A stretch of DNA of 33,875 nt from Arenibacter hampyeongensis (GCF_002909255.1 NZ_PIOB01000019.1:1-33875), one strand, 5' to 3'; counted from the first letter of the stretch, positions 1 to 8,004 are shown. The notes: a model not told the origin generated them from the sequence alone. Program-made: numbers and translations.

Positions 1-91
1 TCTCATATTCGGTATCGTTGAACCGGAGCATTACGTTATGGTACCGTTTCTTGTTTCCCAGTCGTTTTCGGCCTCTTTTCCGTTGATCCAT
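1..91 (-). CDS. partial mobilization-type (MobC / ribbon-helix-helix) protein, N-terminus
   Basis: The minus strand opens with ATG at 91 and runs off the left edge of the window, giving 30 residues. The start is very basic (MDQRKRGRKRLGNKKRYH) and is followed by VMLRFNDTEYE, a beta strand plus acidic helix start. This is the N-terminal pattern of relaxosome accessory proteins and plasmid mobilization proteins of the MobC / ribbon-helix-helix type in Bacteroidota, which bind inverted repeats near oriT and help the relaxase. Only the N-terminus is visible, so another RHH repressor is possible. Two perfect inverted repeats lie 43 to 87 bases upstream of the start, which suits autoregulation or oriT binding. 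Confidence 0.45.
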   Translation of the reverse strand, partial: MDQRKRGRKRLGNKKRYHNVMLRFNDTEYE

Positions 92-133
92 TTTTTTTGT
101 CCTTTTAGGCAAACACTTCGCAAGAAGTAGACA

Positions 134-152
134 ATTCTAAGTTACTTAGAAT
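134..152. promoter_or_regulatory. perfect inverted repeat upstream of the mobilization-type gene
   Basis: ATTCTAAGT - T - ACTTAGAAT: 9-base arms around a single central base. It sits 43 bases upstream of the minus-strand start at 91. It may be an operator for the adjacent RHH-type protein or part of an oriT; the sequence alone does not decide. Confidence 0.5.
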
Positions 153-161
153 ACAACTTGC

Positions 162-178
162 TATCCTTTCCAAGGATA
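162..178. promoter_or_regulatory. second perfect inverted repeat
   Basis: TATCCTT - TCC - AAGGATA: 7-base arms and a 3-base centre, nine bases beyond the repeat at 134-152. Two different perfect palindromes side by side upstream of a mobilization-type gene resemble oriT or operator regions of mobilizable elements. The rest of 92-674 holds no convincing gene apart from the hairpin at 354-386. Confidence 0.4.
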
Positions 179-353
179 AATATAGTAAATCAATTTTAAA
201 TGTAACAACCTAATAATCAATTATTTAACCCAATAAATCATATGGAATCAAATAGGATTATATGGGTACAGACTAAAGATTTAACTGGTCCAATATGGTA
301 TTGAAAAAATTAAGGAATAATGGAAAATCATTTTTTATGTGGGTAGGGATAAG

Positions 354-386
354 AAAGATCAAGGGGTTTTTCTCCCCTTGTTCTTT
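354..386. terminator. terminator-like hairpin
   Basis: Stem CAAGGGG / CCCCTTG with loop TTTTTCT, extended by an A/G-rich left flank (GAAAGA) pairing with TTCTTT on the right. The A-rich and T-rich flanks would let it act in either direction. No gene clearly ends next to it. Confidence 0.3.
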
Positions 387-674
387 GCGCGGCTCCGAGG
401 GTGTTGAAAAACAATATTTGGAAAGATGACCGAAAGCTAATGGACGATAATTGTCCACTAAGGCGGTATCGAGGTGGAAGGTTCAACTTCCGCAGGGGCT
501 TGGGGTTAAATAACGTTATTGACATTGTTAGACAGAAAAAACAATGTCCTTTATCTTTTCTTATAGAATTGAAGGTCAATCAATCTATGTATTGGAAGAC
601 ATTAAGGTATTGAAACCAAATGGAACTGGTATAATTTTGAATAGTTTCATACCGACGATATCAGAACTGATTTC

Positions 675-1055
675 TTAATTTTCCATGTAATCCTGCCAGG
701 TTACGAGTATATATTTTTCCTTACCGTTCTCCCTTTTACCCAAAAATCCGTACTCGTAAACAAAAAGATATACCTCTCCCTTACCGTTTTTCCAATAATG
801 GGTGAAAAATTTAGGGTCAAAACCAAGGTCCAGCAATATTTTGCTCCTTACCACTGCCTTTCCTGCCCTATTATATATTTTTAATATTTTCCTGTTCAAC
901 TTTAGCTGATTGTCCACCTTGTCATAAAACCGCACGGGACCTTCCTTCGACCTAGCATATTGATGCGCACTCTTGCAATACTGATCACAAAATTTCTTAT
1001 CAGTCCTTCCCGTCAGTTCCCTCCCACAGTGCGAACATTTCTTTTGAATTCTCAT
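675..1055 (-). CDS. small zinc-ribbon protein divergent from the integrase
   Basis: This 126-aa protein starts with a four-cysteine zinc ribbon: Cys7 and Cys10 (CSHC), Cys23 and Cys27 (CDQYC). A conserved GRTDKKFC stretch lies between the pairs, then a basic helical region and an aromatic-rich C-terminus. The N-terminus resembles the DUF2116-like zinc-ribbon small proteins common in Bacteroidota (from memory); the function is unknown. It is transcribed away from the integrase with 94 bases between the two starts, so they share a divergent promoter region containing the palindrome TATACGTATA. That arrangement would fit a regulator or accessory factor of the recombinase, but nothing in the sequence proves it. 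Confidence 0.75.
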   Translation of the reverse strand: MRIQKKCSHCGRELTGRTDKKFCDQYCKSAHQYARSKEGPVRFYDKVDNQLKLNRKILKIYNRAGKAVVRSKILLDLGFDPKFFTHYWKNGKGEVYLFVYEYGFLGKRENGKEKYILVTWQDYMEN

Positions 1056-1149
1056 TTGCTTCTATCAATAGTATTGTTATACGTATACTATTCGATTAAG
1101 ATACGATTATATAGTTTAGTTTCATGACCTTGAGCTTAAAAATAATTTC
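1056..1149. promoter_or_regulatory. divergent promoter region of integrase and zinc-ribbon gene
   Basis: A 94-base AT-rich spacer between two divergent starts. It contains TATACGTATA, a perfect 10-base palindrome, within a wider AGTAT...ATACT inverted repeat. No exact Bacteroidota -7 element (TAnnTTTG) was identified, so this is called on position and palindrome only. Confidence 0.35.
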
Positions 1150-2277
1150 ATGCACAAGGGAAAGAGCATCACAATGAAGCACCTATTGATTGATGGCAAG
1201 AAATGTATCGGCCTTCAATTCTCAACGGATCGGGTAATCCAGGCATTGGTGGAAAAGCTTCCAAATTTGGGATGGAGCGAAACGTTCGGTATGCACTATA
1301 TACCCAACAACAAGAATAACATATCCTTAATATTCAAGATGTTCAGGGGTGAAGCATGGATCAATGGCAATTTCTTCTTCGCGGGGCGCGTTCTAAATAA
1401 CGACAATGCCGATATCGATGTTGAATGGTTCCGGAAAAGAAAGCTGGAGGACGGGTTTAGGCCGTGCCCTGAAGAATATCTCCTCAAATTGGAACTGAAA
1501 CGATATTCCAACAACACGGTAAAGGCCTATGTCAACTGCTTCGAGGCGTTCATTAATTATTATGGCCAACTTAATCCAATGGACATCAATGAAAATGAGA
1601 TCCGGTCGTATCTTCAAAAATTGGTACAGGAAGGCAAATCGTCCTCCTACATAAACCAAGCGATCAACAGCATAAAATTCTTTTATGAAATGGTCCACGG
1701 AATGCCCAACCGCTTCTACACCATTGAACGCCCAAGAAAAGAAACAAGACTGCCCAAGGTACTGTCCAAGCAAGAGGTCATGGCAGTTATCGAAAATACC
1801 AACAATATTAAACACAAGTGCATCGTAGCACTTCTATATTCCTCGGGACTTCGACGAAACGAACTATTGAACCTTAAGGTTACGGATATAGACAGCAAGC
1901 GCATGATGGTAAGTGTAAGACAAGCCAAAGGAAACAAGGACCGGTTTACGGTGCTGAGCAACGGATTGTTAAAGGACCTAAAGACCTACTATCAGGAATA
2001 CCGTCCAAAAGAATTTCTCTTCGAGGGCGCAAATGGTGGTAAGTACAGTTCCACCAGCGTGTTGAACATTATTGGCTCGGCAGCAAAGAGGGCCGGAATC
2101 AAAAGGAAGGTCTCCCCACATATGCTAAGGCACAGCTTTGCCACACATTTGCTGGAAAGTGGCACCGATATTAGGCATATCCAACTATTATTGGGCCATA
2201 ATTCTACAAAGACAACGGAAATTTATACACATGTAGCGAATAGATCCTTTATGAATATCAAAGATTTGTTAACTTAG
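1150..2277 (+). CDS. tyrosine recombinase of the cassette array (Xer-like, lacks the IntI insertion)
   Basis: Site-specific recombinase of 375 aa. Residues 1 to about 95 form an N-terminal extension seen in Bacteroidota integrases, about 105-190 a SAM-like core-binding domain, and about 205-375 the catalytic domain. Catalytic residues are visible: Arg235 (SGLRRNELL), Lys260 (QAKGNKDR), His324 and Arg327 (HMLRH), His350 (LLGH) and nucleophile Tyr359 (EIYTH). Only 64 residues separate Lys260 from His324, so the roughly 35-residue insertion that marks classical integron IntI is absent; in this respect it is closer to XerC/XerD. It reads toward the cassettes, and the attI-like site starts 18 bases after its stop. 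Met9 (position 1174) is an alternative start. Its role as the cassette integrase is inferred from position and from the attC-like array that follows. Confidence 0.9.
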   Translation: MHKGKSITMKHLLIDGKKCIGLQFSTDRVIQALVEKLPNLGWSETFGMHYIPNNKNNISLIFKMFRGEAWINGNFFFAGRVLNNDNADIDVEWFRKRKLEDGFRPCPEEYLLKLELKRYSNNTVKAYVNCFEAFINYYGQLNPMDINENEIRSYLQKLVQEGKSSSYINQAINSIKFFYEMVHGMPNRFYTIERPRKETRLPKVLSKQEVMAVIENTNNIKHKCIVALLYSSGLRRNELLNLKVTDIDSKRMMVSVRQAKGNKDRFTVLSNGLLKDLKTYYQEYRPKEFLFEGANGGKYSSTSVLNIIGSAAKRAGIKRKVSPHMLRHSFATHLLESGTDIRHIQLLLGHNSTKTTEIYTHVANRSFMNIKDLLT

Positions 2278-2294
2278 CCTTACATATAATAGAT

Positions 2295-2328
2295 ATATGA
2301 TCAATGATCATATTCCTACGTTAGCACC
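2295..2328 (+). other. attI-like primary recombination site
   Basis: A perfect palindrome ATATGATC-AAT-GATCATAT (2295-2313) is followed seven bases later by GTTAGCACC (2320-2328). GTTAGCACC is the start of cassette 1, whose end carries the exact complement GGTGCTAAC, so recombination would fall between G2320 and T2321. It lies 18 bases after the integrase stop, which is where an attI would sit in an array with a co-directional integrase. A second copy of the palindrome's left part occurs at 19519 with the same 25-base distance to GTTAGC. Confidence 0.65.
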
Positions 2329-2351
2329 AATATAAACGAACAATCAACCAA

Positions 2352-3113
2352 ATGAACGAAAATTTAGAAAAAGATTATCTGTTATCAAGTAGAAAAAGAC
2401 GAATAGCAGCATTTTTAATTGACCATTTTACATTTTCCTTTCTGATAGTAGGAATTGTATTCTTGTCACTTGGGACAGATTTTATGGACGAAAATAATTT
2501 CAGTAATCTGACAAGCAAAATGTTGCCGACAATGTTGATTGGATTTCTAATATACTTTGCGAAAGATTCAATAAAAGGAATTAGTCCTGGAAAGTGGGTT
2601 ATGGGAATAATGGTAAGAGATGAAAATAAACCGAGTGAAGTTCCTTCTTTTGGAAAATTATTTGTCCGAAATCTATTTTTAATAATTTGGCCAATAGAAT
2701 TTATAGTTCTTGCGTCAAGTCAAGAGAAAAAAAGACTTGGAGATAAAACTATAAAAGCAATTGTAGTTAAGAATCCAAATAAACCGGAAAAACTTCCGAG
2801 AGTTTTGGCATTAGTTGGAATTGGAATTGCCTTTTTTGCATTTACATTCTTATTTGCTGGTTCAGCAATGAAAAATTCAGATGCATACAAAGTTGCTATT
2901 TCAGAAATTGAACAAAATGAGGAAATCATATCAGAAATTGGCGGAATAAAAGATTATGGAATGATGCCTACTGGTAGTGTCAATATTTCAAATGGATATG
3001 GAGAAGCTCAATTGAGCATAAAAGTTATCGGAAATGAAAAGGATTTAAATGTTGGAGTTTACCTAACAAAAGAACCGAATGGAGAATGGAAACTAATAGA
3101 ACTGAATAAATAA
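2352..3113 (+). CDS. RDD-family membrane protein with Coa1-like C-terminal domain (cassette 1)
   Basis: 253 aa. It opens with the RDD signature (RKRRIAAFLIDHF: Arg and Asp in the first membrane helix), has a second hydrophobic segment and a conserved SPGKWVMG region, then a further membrane helix at about 148-170. The C-terminal soluble part (VAISEIEQNEEIISEIGG onward) resembles the Coa1/Tim21-type domain often fused to such membrane anchors in Bacteroidota. The role is unknown; RDD proteins are membrane proteins of mostly uncharacterised, sometimes transport-related, function. It is the sole gene of the first cassette (2321-3246), beginning 31 bases after the cassette boundary. Confidence 0.75.
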   Translation: MNENLEKDYLLSSRKRRIAAFLIDHFTFSFLIVGIVFLSLGTDFMDENNFSNLTSKMLPTMLIGFLIYFAKDSIKGISPGKWVMGIMVRDENKPSEVPSFGKLFVRNLFLIIWPIEFIVLASSQEKKRLGDKTIKAIVVKNPNKPEKLPRVLALVGIGIAFFAFTFLFAGSAMKNSDAYKVAISEIEQNEEIISEIGGIKDYGMMPTGSVNISNGYGEAQLSIKVIGNEKDLNVGVYLTKEPNGEWKLIELNK

Positions 3114-3119
3114 AATACT

Positions 3120-3254
3120 GGTGCTAACAATGGCTATAAGTAATTGCTTGTTCTCGCCTACTTCTGAAAATCCTTGCGGATTTTCAGTTTGGTGTGTACT
3201 TGCAAAGTTTAGTGCTAAACCCCGCAACTACTCATAGCCGAGACCGTTGGCTGT
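3120..3254 (+). repeat. attC-like site 1
   Basis: Left end GGTGCTAAC (3120-3128), a 3-base spacer, then GGCTAT-A-AGTA-A-TTGC. The right arm ends ATAGCC, 6-base spacer, GTT (3246-3248). The arms pair except at two A/C positions five bases apart. An inner perfect hairpin CTGAAAATCC-TTGC-GGATTTTCAG forms the tip. It separates cassette 1 from cassette 2. Confidence 0.85.
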
Positions 3255-3284
3255 AATGTGAGTAACAAACCCTGAATTAAACAA

Positions 3285-4172
3285 ATGAATTTTTTAAATC
3301 TACCAAAACTATTATTTACAACTTTTTCTTTGTTGATTTTTAGCAACTCTTTATTTAGCCAAAAATTAGAACCAAAAAAGAGAGTAGGAAATGAACCTGA
3401 CCACATTATTAGTTCTAAAATAACAGGAAAAGACTATTTAATACATATGTCTTTCCCTAAAAATTATTCAACTAAAGACACAATAACTTATCCTGTTTTA
3501 TACGTTTTGGATGGTAAAAGCACTTATAGATATTTTAATCCATCTAACATTGATTTTGAAAAAATTGAAGATGTGATTTTCGTAGGTATCAGTCATAAAG
3601 TAGATGGTATAGAATCTAGAATTAATAGATTCTATGACTACACACCATCGACTGACACGATAACTGCAAAAAAAATGGAAAATAAATTTAGTGTTCCAAA
3701 GGGAACAATAAAAACTGGTGGAGCCGACAAATTTTTAGAATGTCTAAAAAATGAAATCGTTACATTCATCGATAAAAGCTATAAGACAAATTCTAAAAGA
3801 GGGATTTCTGGACATTCTTTAGGAGGCTTATTCACGGCATACTGTTTTTTAAATTCTGATGGTTACTTTACCCGATTTGGAATAAACAGTCCTACACTGC
3901 AATGGAACGAGGAAAAATTATTGAATCAGGCTATTCTGAAATTTACAAAAAATGATACTTGGGATATCAAACCCACGCGAGTATATTTTTCAACAGGTGA
4001 AAATGAAAGTCCATTTATGGTTTCTAACATGATAAAGTTTAGCTTATATCTTAAAAAAAGTAATTACAAAAACATTGATATCGATTGGCACATATATAGA
4101 AATAAATCTCATGCTTCAGTAGTCCCATCAAGTTTAAGCGGTACTCTAACAAAGTTATATGGAAAAAAATGA
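3285..4172 (+). CDS. secreted esterase-like alpha/beta hydrolase (PF00756 type), cassette 2
   Basis: 295 aa with an N-terminal signal peptide (hydrophobic LLFTTFSLLIFSNSLF, cleavage near FSQ). The nucleophile elbow is GHSLGG (about 174-179), preceded by YPVLYVLDG (strand plus oxyanion region); SHASVVP near the C-terminus supplies the likely catalytic His. The pattern fits the putative esterase family that includes esterase D and siderophore-ester hydrolases; the substrate cannot be read from the sequence. It is the sole gene of cassette 2 (3247-4323). The ends of that cassette, GTTGGCTGTA and TACAGCCAAC, are exact complements over 10 bases. Confidence 0.85.
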   Translation: MNFLNLPKLLFTTFSLLIFSNSLFSQKLEPKKRVGNEPDHIISSKITGKDYLIHMSFPKNYSTKDTITYPVLYVLDGKSTYRYFNPSNIDFEKIEDVIFVGISHKVDGIESRINRFYDYTPSTDTITAKKMENKFSVPKGTIKTGGADKFLECLKNEIVTFIDKSYKTNSKRGISGHSLGGLFTAYCFLNSDGYFTRFGINSPTLQWNEEKLLNQAILKFTKNDTWDIKPTRVYFSTGENESPFMVSNMIKFSLYLKKSNYKNIDIDWHIYRNKSHASVVPSSLSGTLTKLYGKK

Positions 4173-4191
4173 CATTATTAAAACAAAACAC

Positions 4192-4332
4192 TACAGCCAA
4201 CATTGTATAAAAATAATGCGTAAGTTTATTCCTAAATCAAAAGTTAGTGCTTGTTTGCTTGCATCTGATTTTCCTTCGGAAAATCCTCGCACTCAAACTA
4301 CGCACTATTCTTATACGTAACCGTTATAGGCA
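4192..4332 (+). repeat. attC-like site 2
   Basis: TACAGCCAAC (4192-4201), 3-base spacer ATT, left arm GTATAA-A-AATA-A-TGCG. The right arm complement is GTATAA-G-AATA-G-TGCG, then a 6-base spacer and GTTATAGGCA (4323-4332). Inner hairpin GATTTTCC-TTC-GGAAAATC. It separates cassettes 2 and 3. Confidence 0.85.
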
Positions 4333-4360
4333 ATTATAATTATCTTAAATTCAATCAAAT

Positions 4361-5185
4361 ATGAAACAAACATGCTTAGTAATCCTTCTGGTAGTATGTA
4401 CACAAGTGTTTGGCCAGGAAGGAGCATTCATTGAGACAAATGGAGTAAAAATTTACTATGAGATTCACGGAGAAGGAGAACCCCTTGTCCTATTACATGG
4501 TAATACAGGAACCCTGGATTCGTGGAATCCCTGGATGAAGGAGCTAGCACCCTCCTACAAAGTGATTACTGTCGATTTAAGAGGACATGGACAATCTACC
4601 TATCCCGCCAATGACGCAACACACAAACAATATGCATTAGATGTGTATGGATTACTGGATGCGTTGAGTATAGACGAATTCAGAGCTATTGGTTTTAGTA
4701 CTGGAGGAATGACCTTAATCCACATGGCAACGATGCAACCCGATCGACTCATGTCCCTAGTCCTAATTGGAGCAACTTCTTACTTCCCAGCGGCTATTAG
4801 AGATGAAATGAGATCATTTGGCTATGAAAATGTTTCCGAAAAAGATCCAGGTTGGATTGAGCATTTGAAAAACGTACAACCGGGAGGCGAGGAACAAATA
4901 AAAGGTGTATTGAATAATTTTGCTCGGTGGGCAGATTCCTATGATGATATGAATTTTACTCCTGCTTATCTATCTACAATAAGTTGTCCCACCTTAATCA
5001 TACATGGAGATTCAGACTCATTGTTTCCAGTACAAATCCCGTTAACCATGTATGAGTCAATTCCAGATTCTCATTTATGGATTATTCCTAATCATGGACA
5101 TTATCCACCACAACACGGGACGGCTTTGGGTGATATATTCCTTCATACAATTACAGAATTCATGGCTGGAAATTGGGATGAATAA
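4361..5185 (+). CDS. secreted alpha/beta hydrolase, cassette 3
   Basis: 274 aa with a short signal peptide (MKQTCLVILLVVCTQVFGQ). Classic alpha/beta hydrolase 1 features are present: oxyanion loop LLHGNTGT, DLRGHGQS, nucleophile elbow GFSTGG (Ser about 117), acid in HGDSDSLF and catalytic His in NHGHYPP. Substrate unknown. It is related in plan to the hydrolase at 19565, which also sits in a cassette; both begin with the same IETNG/EINGA...YYE-GEGEP opening. Sole gene of cassette 3 (4324-5252), whose ends GTTATAGGCA and TGCCTATAAC are exact complements. Confidence 0.87.
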   Translation: MKQTCLVILLVVCTQVFGQEGAFIETNGVKIYYEIHGEGEPLVLLHGNTGTLDSWNPWMKELAPSYKVITVDLRGHGQSTYPANDATHKQYALDVYGLLDALSIDEFRAIGFSTGGMTLIHMATMQPDRLMSLVLIGATSYFPAAIRDEMRSFGYENVSEKDPGWIEHLKNVQPGGEEQIKGVLNNFARWADSYDDMNFTPAYLSTISCPTLIIHGDSDSLFPVQIPLTMYESIPDSHLWIIPNHGHYPPQHGTALGDIFLHTITEFMAGNWDE

Positions 5186-5187
5186 AA

Positions 5188-5260
5188 TGCCTATAACACT
5201 GTATATGAAATCATAGCACCCCTCCGGATGCTACGCTTCATATACTTGACCATTGGCAAC
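5188..5260 (+). repeat. attC-like site 3 (short)
   Basis: TGCCTATAAC (5188-5197), spacer ACT, arm GTATATGAA. The right arm is TTCATATAC, then 6-base spacer TTGACC and ATTGGCAAC at 5252. Here the last core base is A instead of G. At only 73 bases it is one of the two shortest intact sites. It separates cassettes 3 and 4. Confidence 0.75.
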
Positions 5261-5277
5261 AAGTTCAAACTAAAAAA

Positions 5278-5874
5278 ATGAAAAAAGCGATAACTATAGT
5301 TTTGCTGTTTGTTTCCACAATTTCTTTGGCTCAAACCAATCGGGGAACCGGGAACAAAAACAAACCAAATTATTCGGAAAGTTCAGAAATAGCGGTCATA
5401 TATAACGACAGTTTGGAAAAATTCGGTCATGGGAAGAAACAGAAATCCGCTGCAATTTTTGTGAACGGGAAATTCATTGGCGACCAAAGCACGTCGGATG
5501 TCATCAATCCAAAAAAAATAGATTCCATTAAAGTAGAGAAATATGATTTTAAAAAAAATGGAAAAGAGTTCGATGGTAAAATTCTGGTGGAAATGAATCC
5601 CGATTACAGACCAAATTATATGACCTTGGACGAAATTGCGACAAAATATTTGGAATTGAACGCAAACCCGATTATTTACCAAATTGATAAAAATGTAATC
5701 GACATAGATTCCAGCGAATATTTGGTAGACGAAAGTTTTATTCTAAAAATCATTCTCGACGAGATAAATACGACCGAAAGGGGAACAAAAGTCAATCTGG
5801 TCAAACTGATTACCAAAACCCCCGAAAACATCAAAGAGGCCAATAAAATTATGATTAGGGGGACGAAAATTTAA
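5278..5874 (+). CDS. secreted protein with TonB-plug-like segment, cassette 4
   Basis: 198 aa with a clear signal peptide (MKKAITIVLLFVSTISLAQ). The central part (SAAIFVNGKFI, then INPKKIDSIKVEKYD and GKILVEM) follows the pattern of the short plug-like domain found in TonB receptors and at the C-terminus of Bacteroidota BlaR1-type peptidases. No enzyme motif is visible, and it is too short to be a receptor. Sole gene of cassette 4 (5253-6074). The cassette ends TTGGCAAC and GTTGCCAAC are complementary. The function is not recognised. Confidence 0.7.
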   Translation: MKKAITIVLLFVSTISLAQTNRGTGNKNKPNYSESSEIAVIYNDSLEKFGHGKKQKSAAIFVNGKFIGDQSTSDVINPKKIDSIKVEKYDFKKNGKEFDGKILVEMNPDYRPNYMTLDEIATKYLELNANPIIYQIDKNVIDIDSSEYLVDESFILKIILDEINTTERGTKVNLVKLITKTPENIKEANKIMIRGTKI

Positions 5875-5879
5875 AACCA

Positions 5880-6083
5880 GTTGCCAACAATACCTACAGC
5901 AAATAGGGCGAAAAGTACTGGAACCATTGGCTTCAGCGTGTTTGTTAAGTCCGCCAAATCTTTTGGATTTGGCAATTAAAAGATAAAAATAATTACAAAA
6001 CAAAAGGCTTTGGCTACGAGCGCAGACGGAAACGAAAAGTTTCCTTGCCTGCCCTACTTGCCATAGCCGAACCGTTACAAGCA
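5880..6083 (+). repeat. attC-like site 4
   Basis: GTTGCCAAC (5880-5888), spacer AAT, arm containing CTAC-A-GCAA-A-TAGGGC. The right arm complement contains CTAT-G-GCAA-G-TAGGGC, then a 5-base spacer and GTTACAAGCA (6074-6083). Inner hairpin GCCAAATC...GATTTGGC. Same subfamily as attC site 9 at 14494. It separates cassettes 4 and 5. Confidence 0.8.
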
Positions 6084-6088
6084 AGTTG

Positions 6089-7399
6089 GTACGTTAAAGG
6101 GACATCCTTTACAAAGTTAAAGTCACATAGTTTACACTTTTTTAGGTTATAATTTGAGATCAAAATCAAATTGTCATGCCTTGGAAAGAAACAACAACTA
6201 TGGAACAGAAAATTGAATTTATCTGTGAATGGCGTACAGGAAAATACACCATCACAGAATTGTGCAAAGGCTTCGATATCTCCAGGCCAACGGCCTATAA
6301 ATTGATAGGCAGGTTCGAAAAGCAAGGTTTTGAGGCCTTAAGGGAACAGTCCAGAGCTCCTGGAAAACATCCCAATGCGACCAGTGAAAATATCGTTGAT
6401 GGCATTCTAAGTTTAAAGACAAAGTACAAGCATTGGGGAGCCAAAAAGATCAGGGAACTGTTGTTTAAAGATTTTACAAAGCAAGAAGTCCCTTCAGTGG
6501 TCACCGTCCATAACATCCTAAAGAAAAACGGTTTTGTATGCCCGCAAAAACGGATGCGGAGAGTCGAACCGGTATACCCCATTTTTGATCCAAAATCATG
6601 CAACGAGGTCTGGAGTGCCGACTACAAGGGAAAGTTTTTAATGGGCAATAAGATCTACTGTCACCCGCTCACCATTGCGGACTCCAAAAGCCGGTTCCTG
6701 TTCACTGCAAAAGGACATTACCATGAAAACCTAAGATCCGCCAAAGCCGAGTTTACAAGGGTCTTTAGAACATTCGGCATTCCCCGACAAATACACACGG
6801 ACAATGGCAGCCCCTTTGGTTCCGTGCGTACCATCCAAAGATTTACTCAACTCTCCTATTGGTTCATAGAACTGGGGATTACACCTGTTTTTTCGGACCC
6901 GGCCCATCCCGAACAGAACGGACGGCATGAACGCATGCACCGCGATCTGAAGGCAGCTTGTGCCAAACCTTCAGCCTATGACCTCAAAGCGCAGCAAAGA
7001 CGTCTCAACCACTTTGTAAAGGAATACAACCACATAAGACCACATGAAGCTCTGGACATGAAAACACCTGCTGATATGCATGATTTTTCCACTAGGCCGT
7101 TCCCTGAAAAAATACCTAACTTTGATTACGATGCCAACTATAAAGTTCTTAAGGTGACACAAAATGGATCTATAAGGTGGAAATCCTATTATTGGGTATA
7201 CGTGACCGCAGCATTAATGGGAAAATATGTGGGGATCCAGGAAATGGGCAACGGAATTTGGAGGGTATTTTATAGAAACACATTTTTAGGTTTCTTTGAT
7301 GAAAAGTATTTAAGAAATAAAGAACAAGCAACAAGGTTAGAGACTAATTTAGTGTAAAGGATAATCTTTAACTTGTGTAAACTATGTGCCTTAACGAAC
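6089..7399 (+). mobile_element. IS481-family-like insertion sequence inside cassette 5
   Basis: The element is about 1,311 bases. Its two ends align as imperfect inverted repeats of about 34 bases: left starts GTACGTTAAAGG, right complement starts GTTCGTTAAGG, both followed by ACAT..TTTACA and AAGTTAAAG. AGTTG occurs directly before (6084-6088) and directly after (7400-7404), a probable 5-base target duplication. Removing the element rejoins the cassette start GTTACAAGCA to the leader of the lipoprotein gene. The exact end bases are uncertain by one or two positions. Confidence 0.75.
6176..7357 (+). CDS. IS481-family transposase
   Basis: 393 aa. The N-terminal part holds a helix-turn-helix (TITELCKGFDISRPTAYKLI), then the integrase core (rve, DDE) from about residue 138. 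Visible acidic residues are the Asp in WSADYKG, the Asp in IHTDNGSP and the Glu in HPEQNGRHERMHRD. The C-terminus carries an integrase-type domain with NHIRPHEAL. Length and order match IS481-family transposases. The reading frame is intact, so the element may be active. Start chosen as ATG at 6176 (MPWKETTTMEQK), typical of the family. It is the only gene of the insertion. Confidence 0.9.
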   Translation: MPWKETTTMEQKIEFICEWRTGKYTITELCKGFDISRPTAYKLIGRFEKQGFEALREQSRAPGKHPNATSENIVDGILSLKTKYKHWGAKKIRELLFKDFTKQEVPSVVTVHNILKKNGFVCPQKRMRRVEPVYPIFDPKSCNEVWSADYKGKFLMGNKIYCHPLTIADSKSRFLFTAKGHYHENLRSAKAEFTRVFRTFGIPRQIHTDNGSPFGSVRTIQRFTQLSYWFIELGITPVFSDPAHPEQNGRHERMHRDLKAACAKPSAYDLKAQQRRLNHFVKEYNHIRPHEALDMKTPADMHDFSTRPFPEKIPNFDYDANYKVLKVTQNGSIRWKSYYWVYVTAALMGKYVGIQEMGNGIWRVFYRNTFLGFFDEKYLRNKEQATRLETNLV

Positions 7400-7408
7400 A
7401 GTTGAAAA

Positions 7409-7999
7409 ATGCCTAAAACTCTTTTTTACATATTCTTTTTAATAATTGTAATACATTCTTGCAAAGAAGAAAATCAATCAAAGGAAATTGAGATATCAAA
7501 TCAATTTAAGTTAGAATTTTTAAACCAAATTCTCTCTGATACTAATAAGTTAAGAATCATCACAAGTAAAGAACAATTAATCGCGACTGGCGATTTGACT
7601 CCTGGAATGATGCCAATGGGCTCAGAATCCGGAAAATCTATATCTCATTTCAAATTCATATCAGACTCACTAGGCGTTAATGATATTGAATTTATAAAAA
7701 AGCAGTTTGTTGATAATAAAGAGTTTGACTTTAACAAACTCGCCGATTATGGTTTTAGAGTTCTTGATATCGAAAATTTTAAAAATTTGAACGACAGTAT
7801 CAGTTTATATGATTACACTGAAAAAATAAATAAAGGATTTAATTCATATTATAGAGTAATAATTACTAAACCTATTTTTAATAAATCACTCAATAAGGCG
7901 TATGTAATGATTAACGATTATGGTGGCAGGACAATAGTGTTAGAAAAAAGAAATGGAATATGGGAGATAGTATCTCAATTCCATGATTATATGGAATAA
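7409..7999 (+). CDS. hypothetical lipoprotein, cassette 5
   Basis: 196 aa. A hydrophobic N-terminus (LFYIFFLIIVIHSC) ends in a lipobox-like cysteine at about residue 18, so it is a likely outer-membrane-anchored lipoprotein. The body contains GMMPMGSESGKSISHF and a C-terminal YRVIITKPIFN...GIWEIVSQF segment, the latter like the folds of small secreted beta proteins of Bacteroidota. Family not recognised. The gene is the original cargo of cassette 5 (6075-8131). The IS481-like element now lies immediately upstream (nine bases before the ATG), so any native promoter has been displaced and transcription may depend on the element. Confidence 0.7.
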   Translation: MPKTLFYIFFLIIVIHSCKEENQSKEIEISNQFKLEFLNQILSDTNKLRIITSKEQLIATGDLTPGMMPMGSESGKSISHFKFISDSLGVNDIEFIKKQFVDNKEFDFNKLADYGFRVLDIENFKNLNDSISLYDYTEKINKGFNSYYRVIITKPIFNKSLNKAYVMINDYGGRTIVLEKRNGIWEIVSQFHDYME

Positions 8000-8004
8000 T
8001 AACC

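Noticed and set aside
465..495. T-arm-like string GGAAGGTTCAACTTCC, possible tRNA fragment
   Set aside because: The stem does not pair in T-arm register and no anticodon or acceptor arm is present.
401..613. 70-aa plus-strand frame and overlapping minus-strand frames at 273-579
   Set aside because: Composition is not protein-like, the frames overlap on both strands, and the hairpin at 354-386 lies inside them.
1150..2277. Classical integron integrase IntI
   Set aside because: The catalytic residues fit any tyrosine recombinase, and the region between the catalytic Lys and the HxxR motif is too short to hold the IntI-specific insertion.
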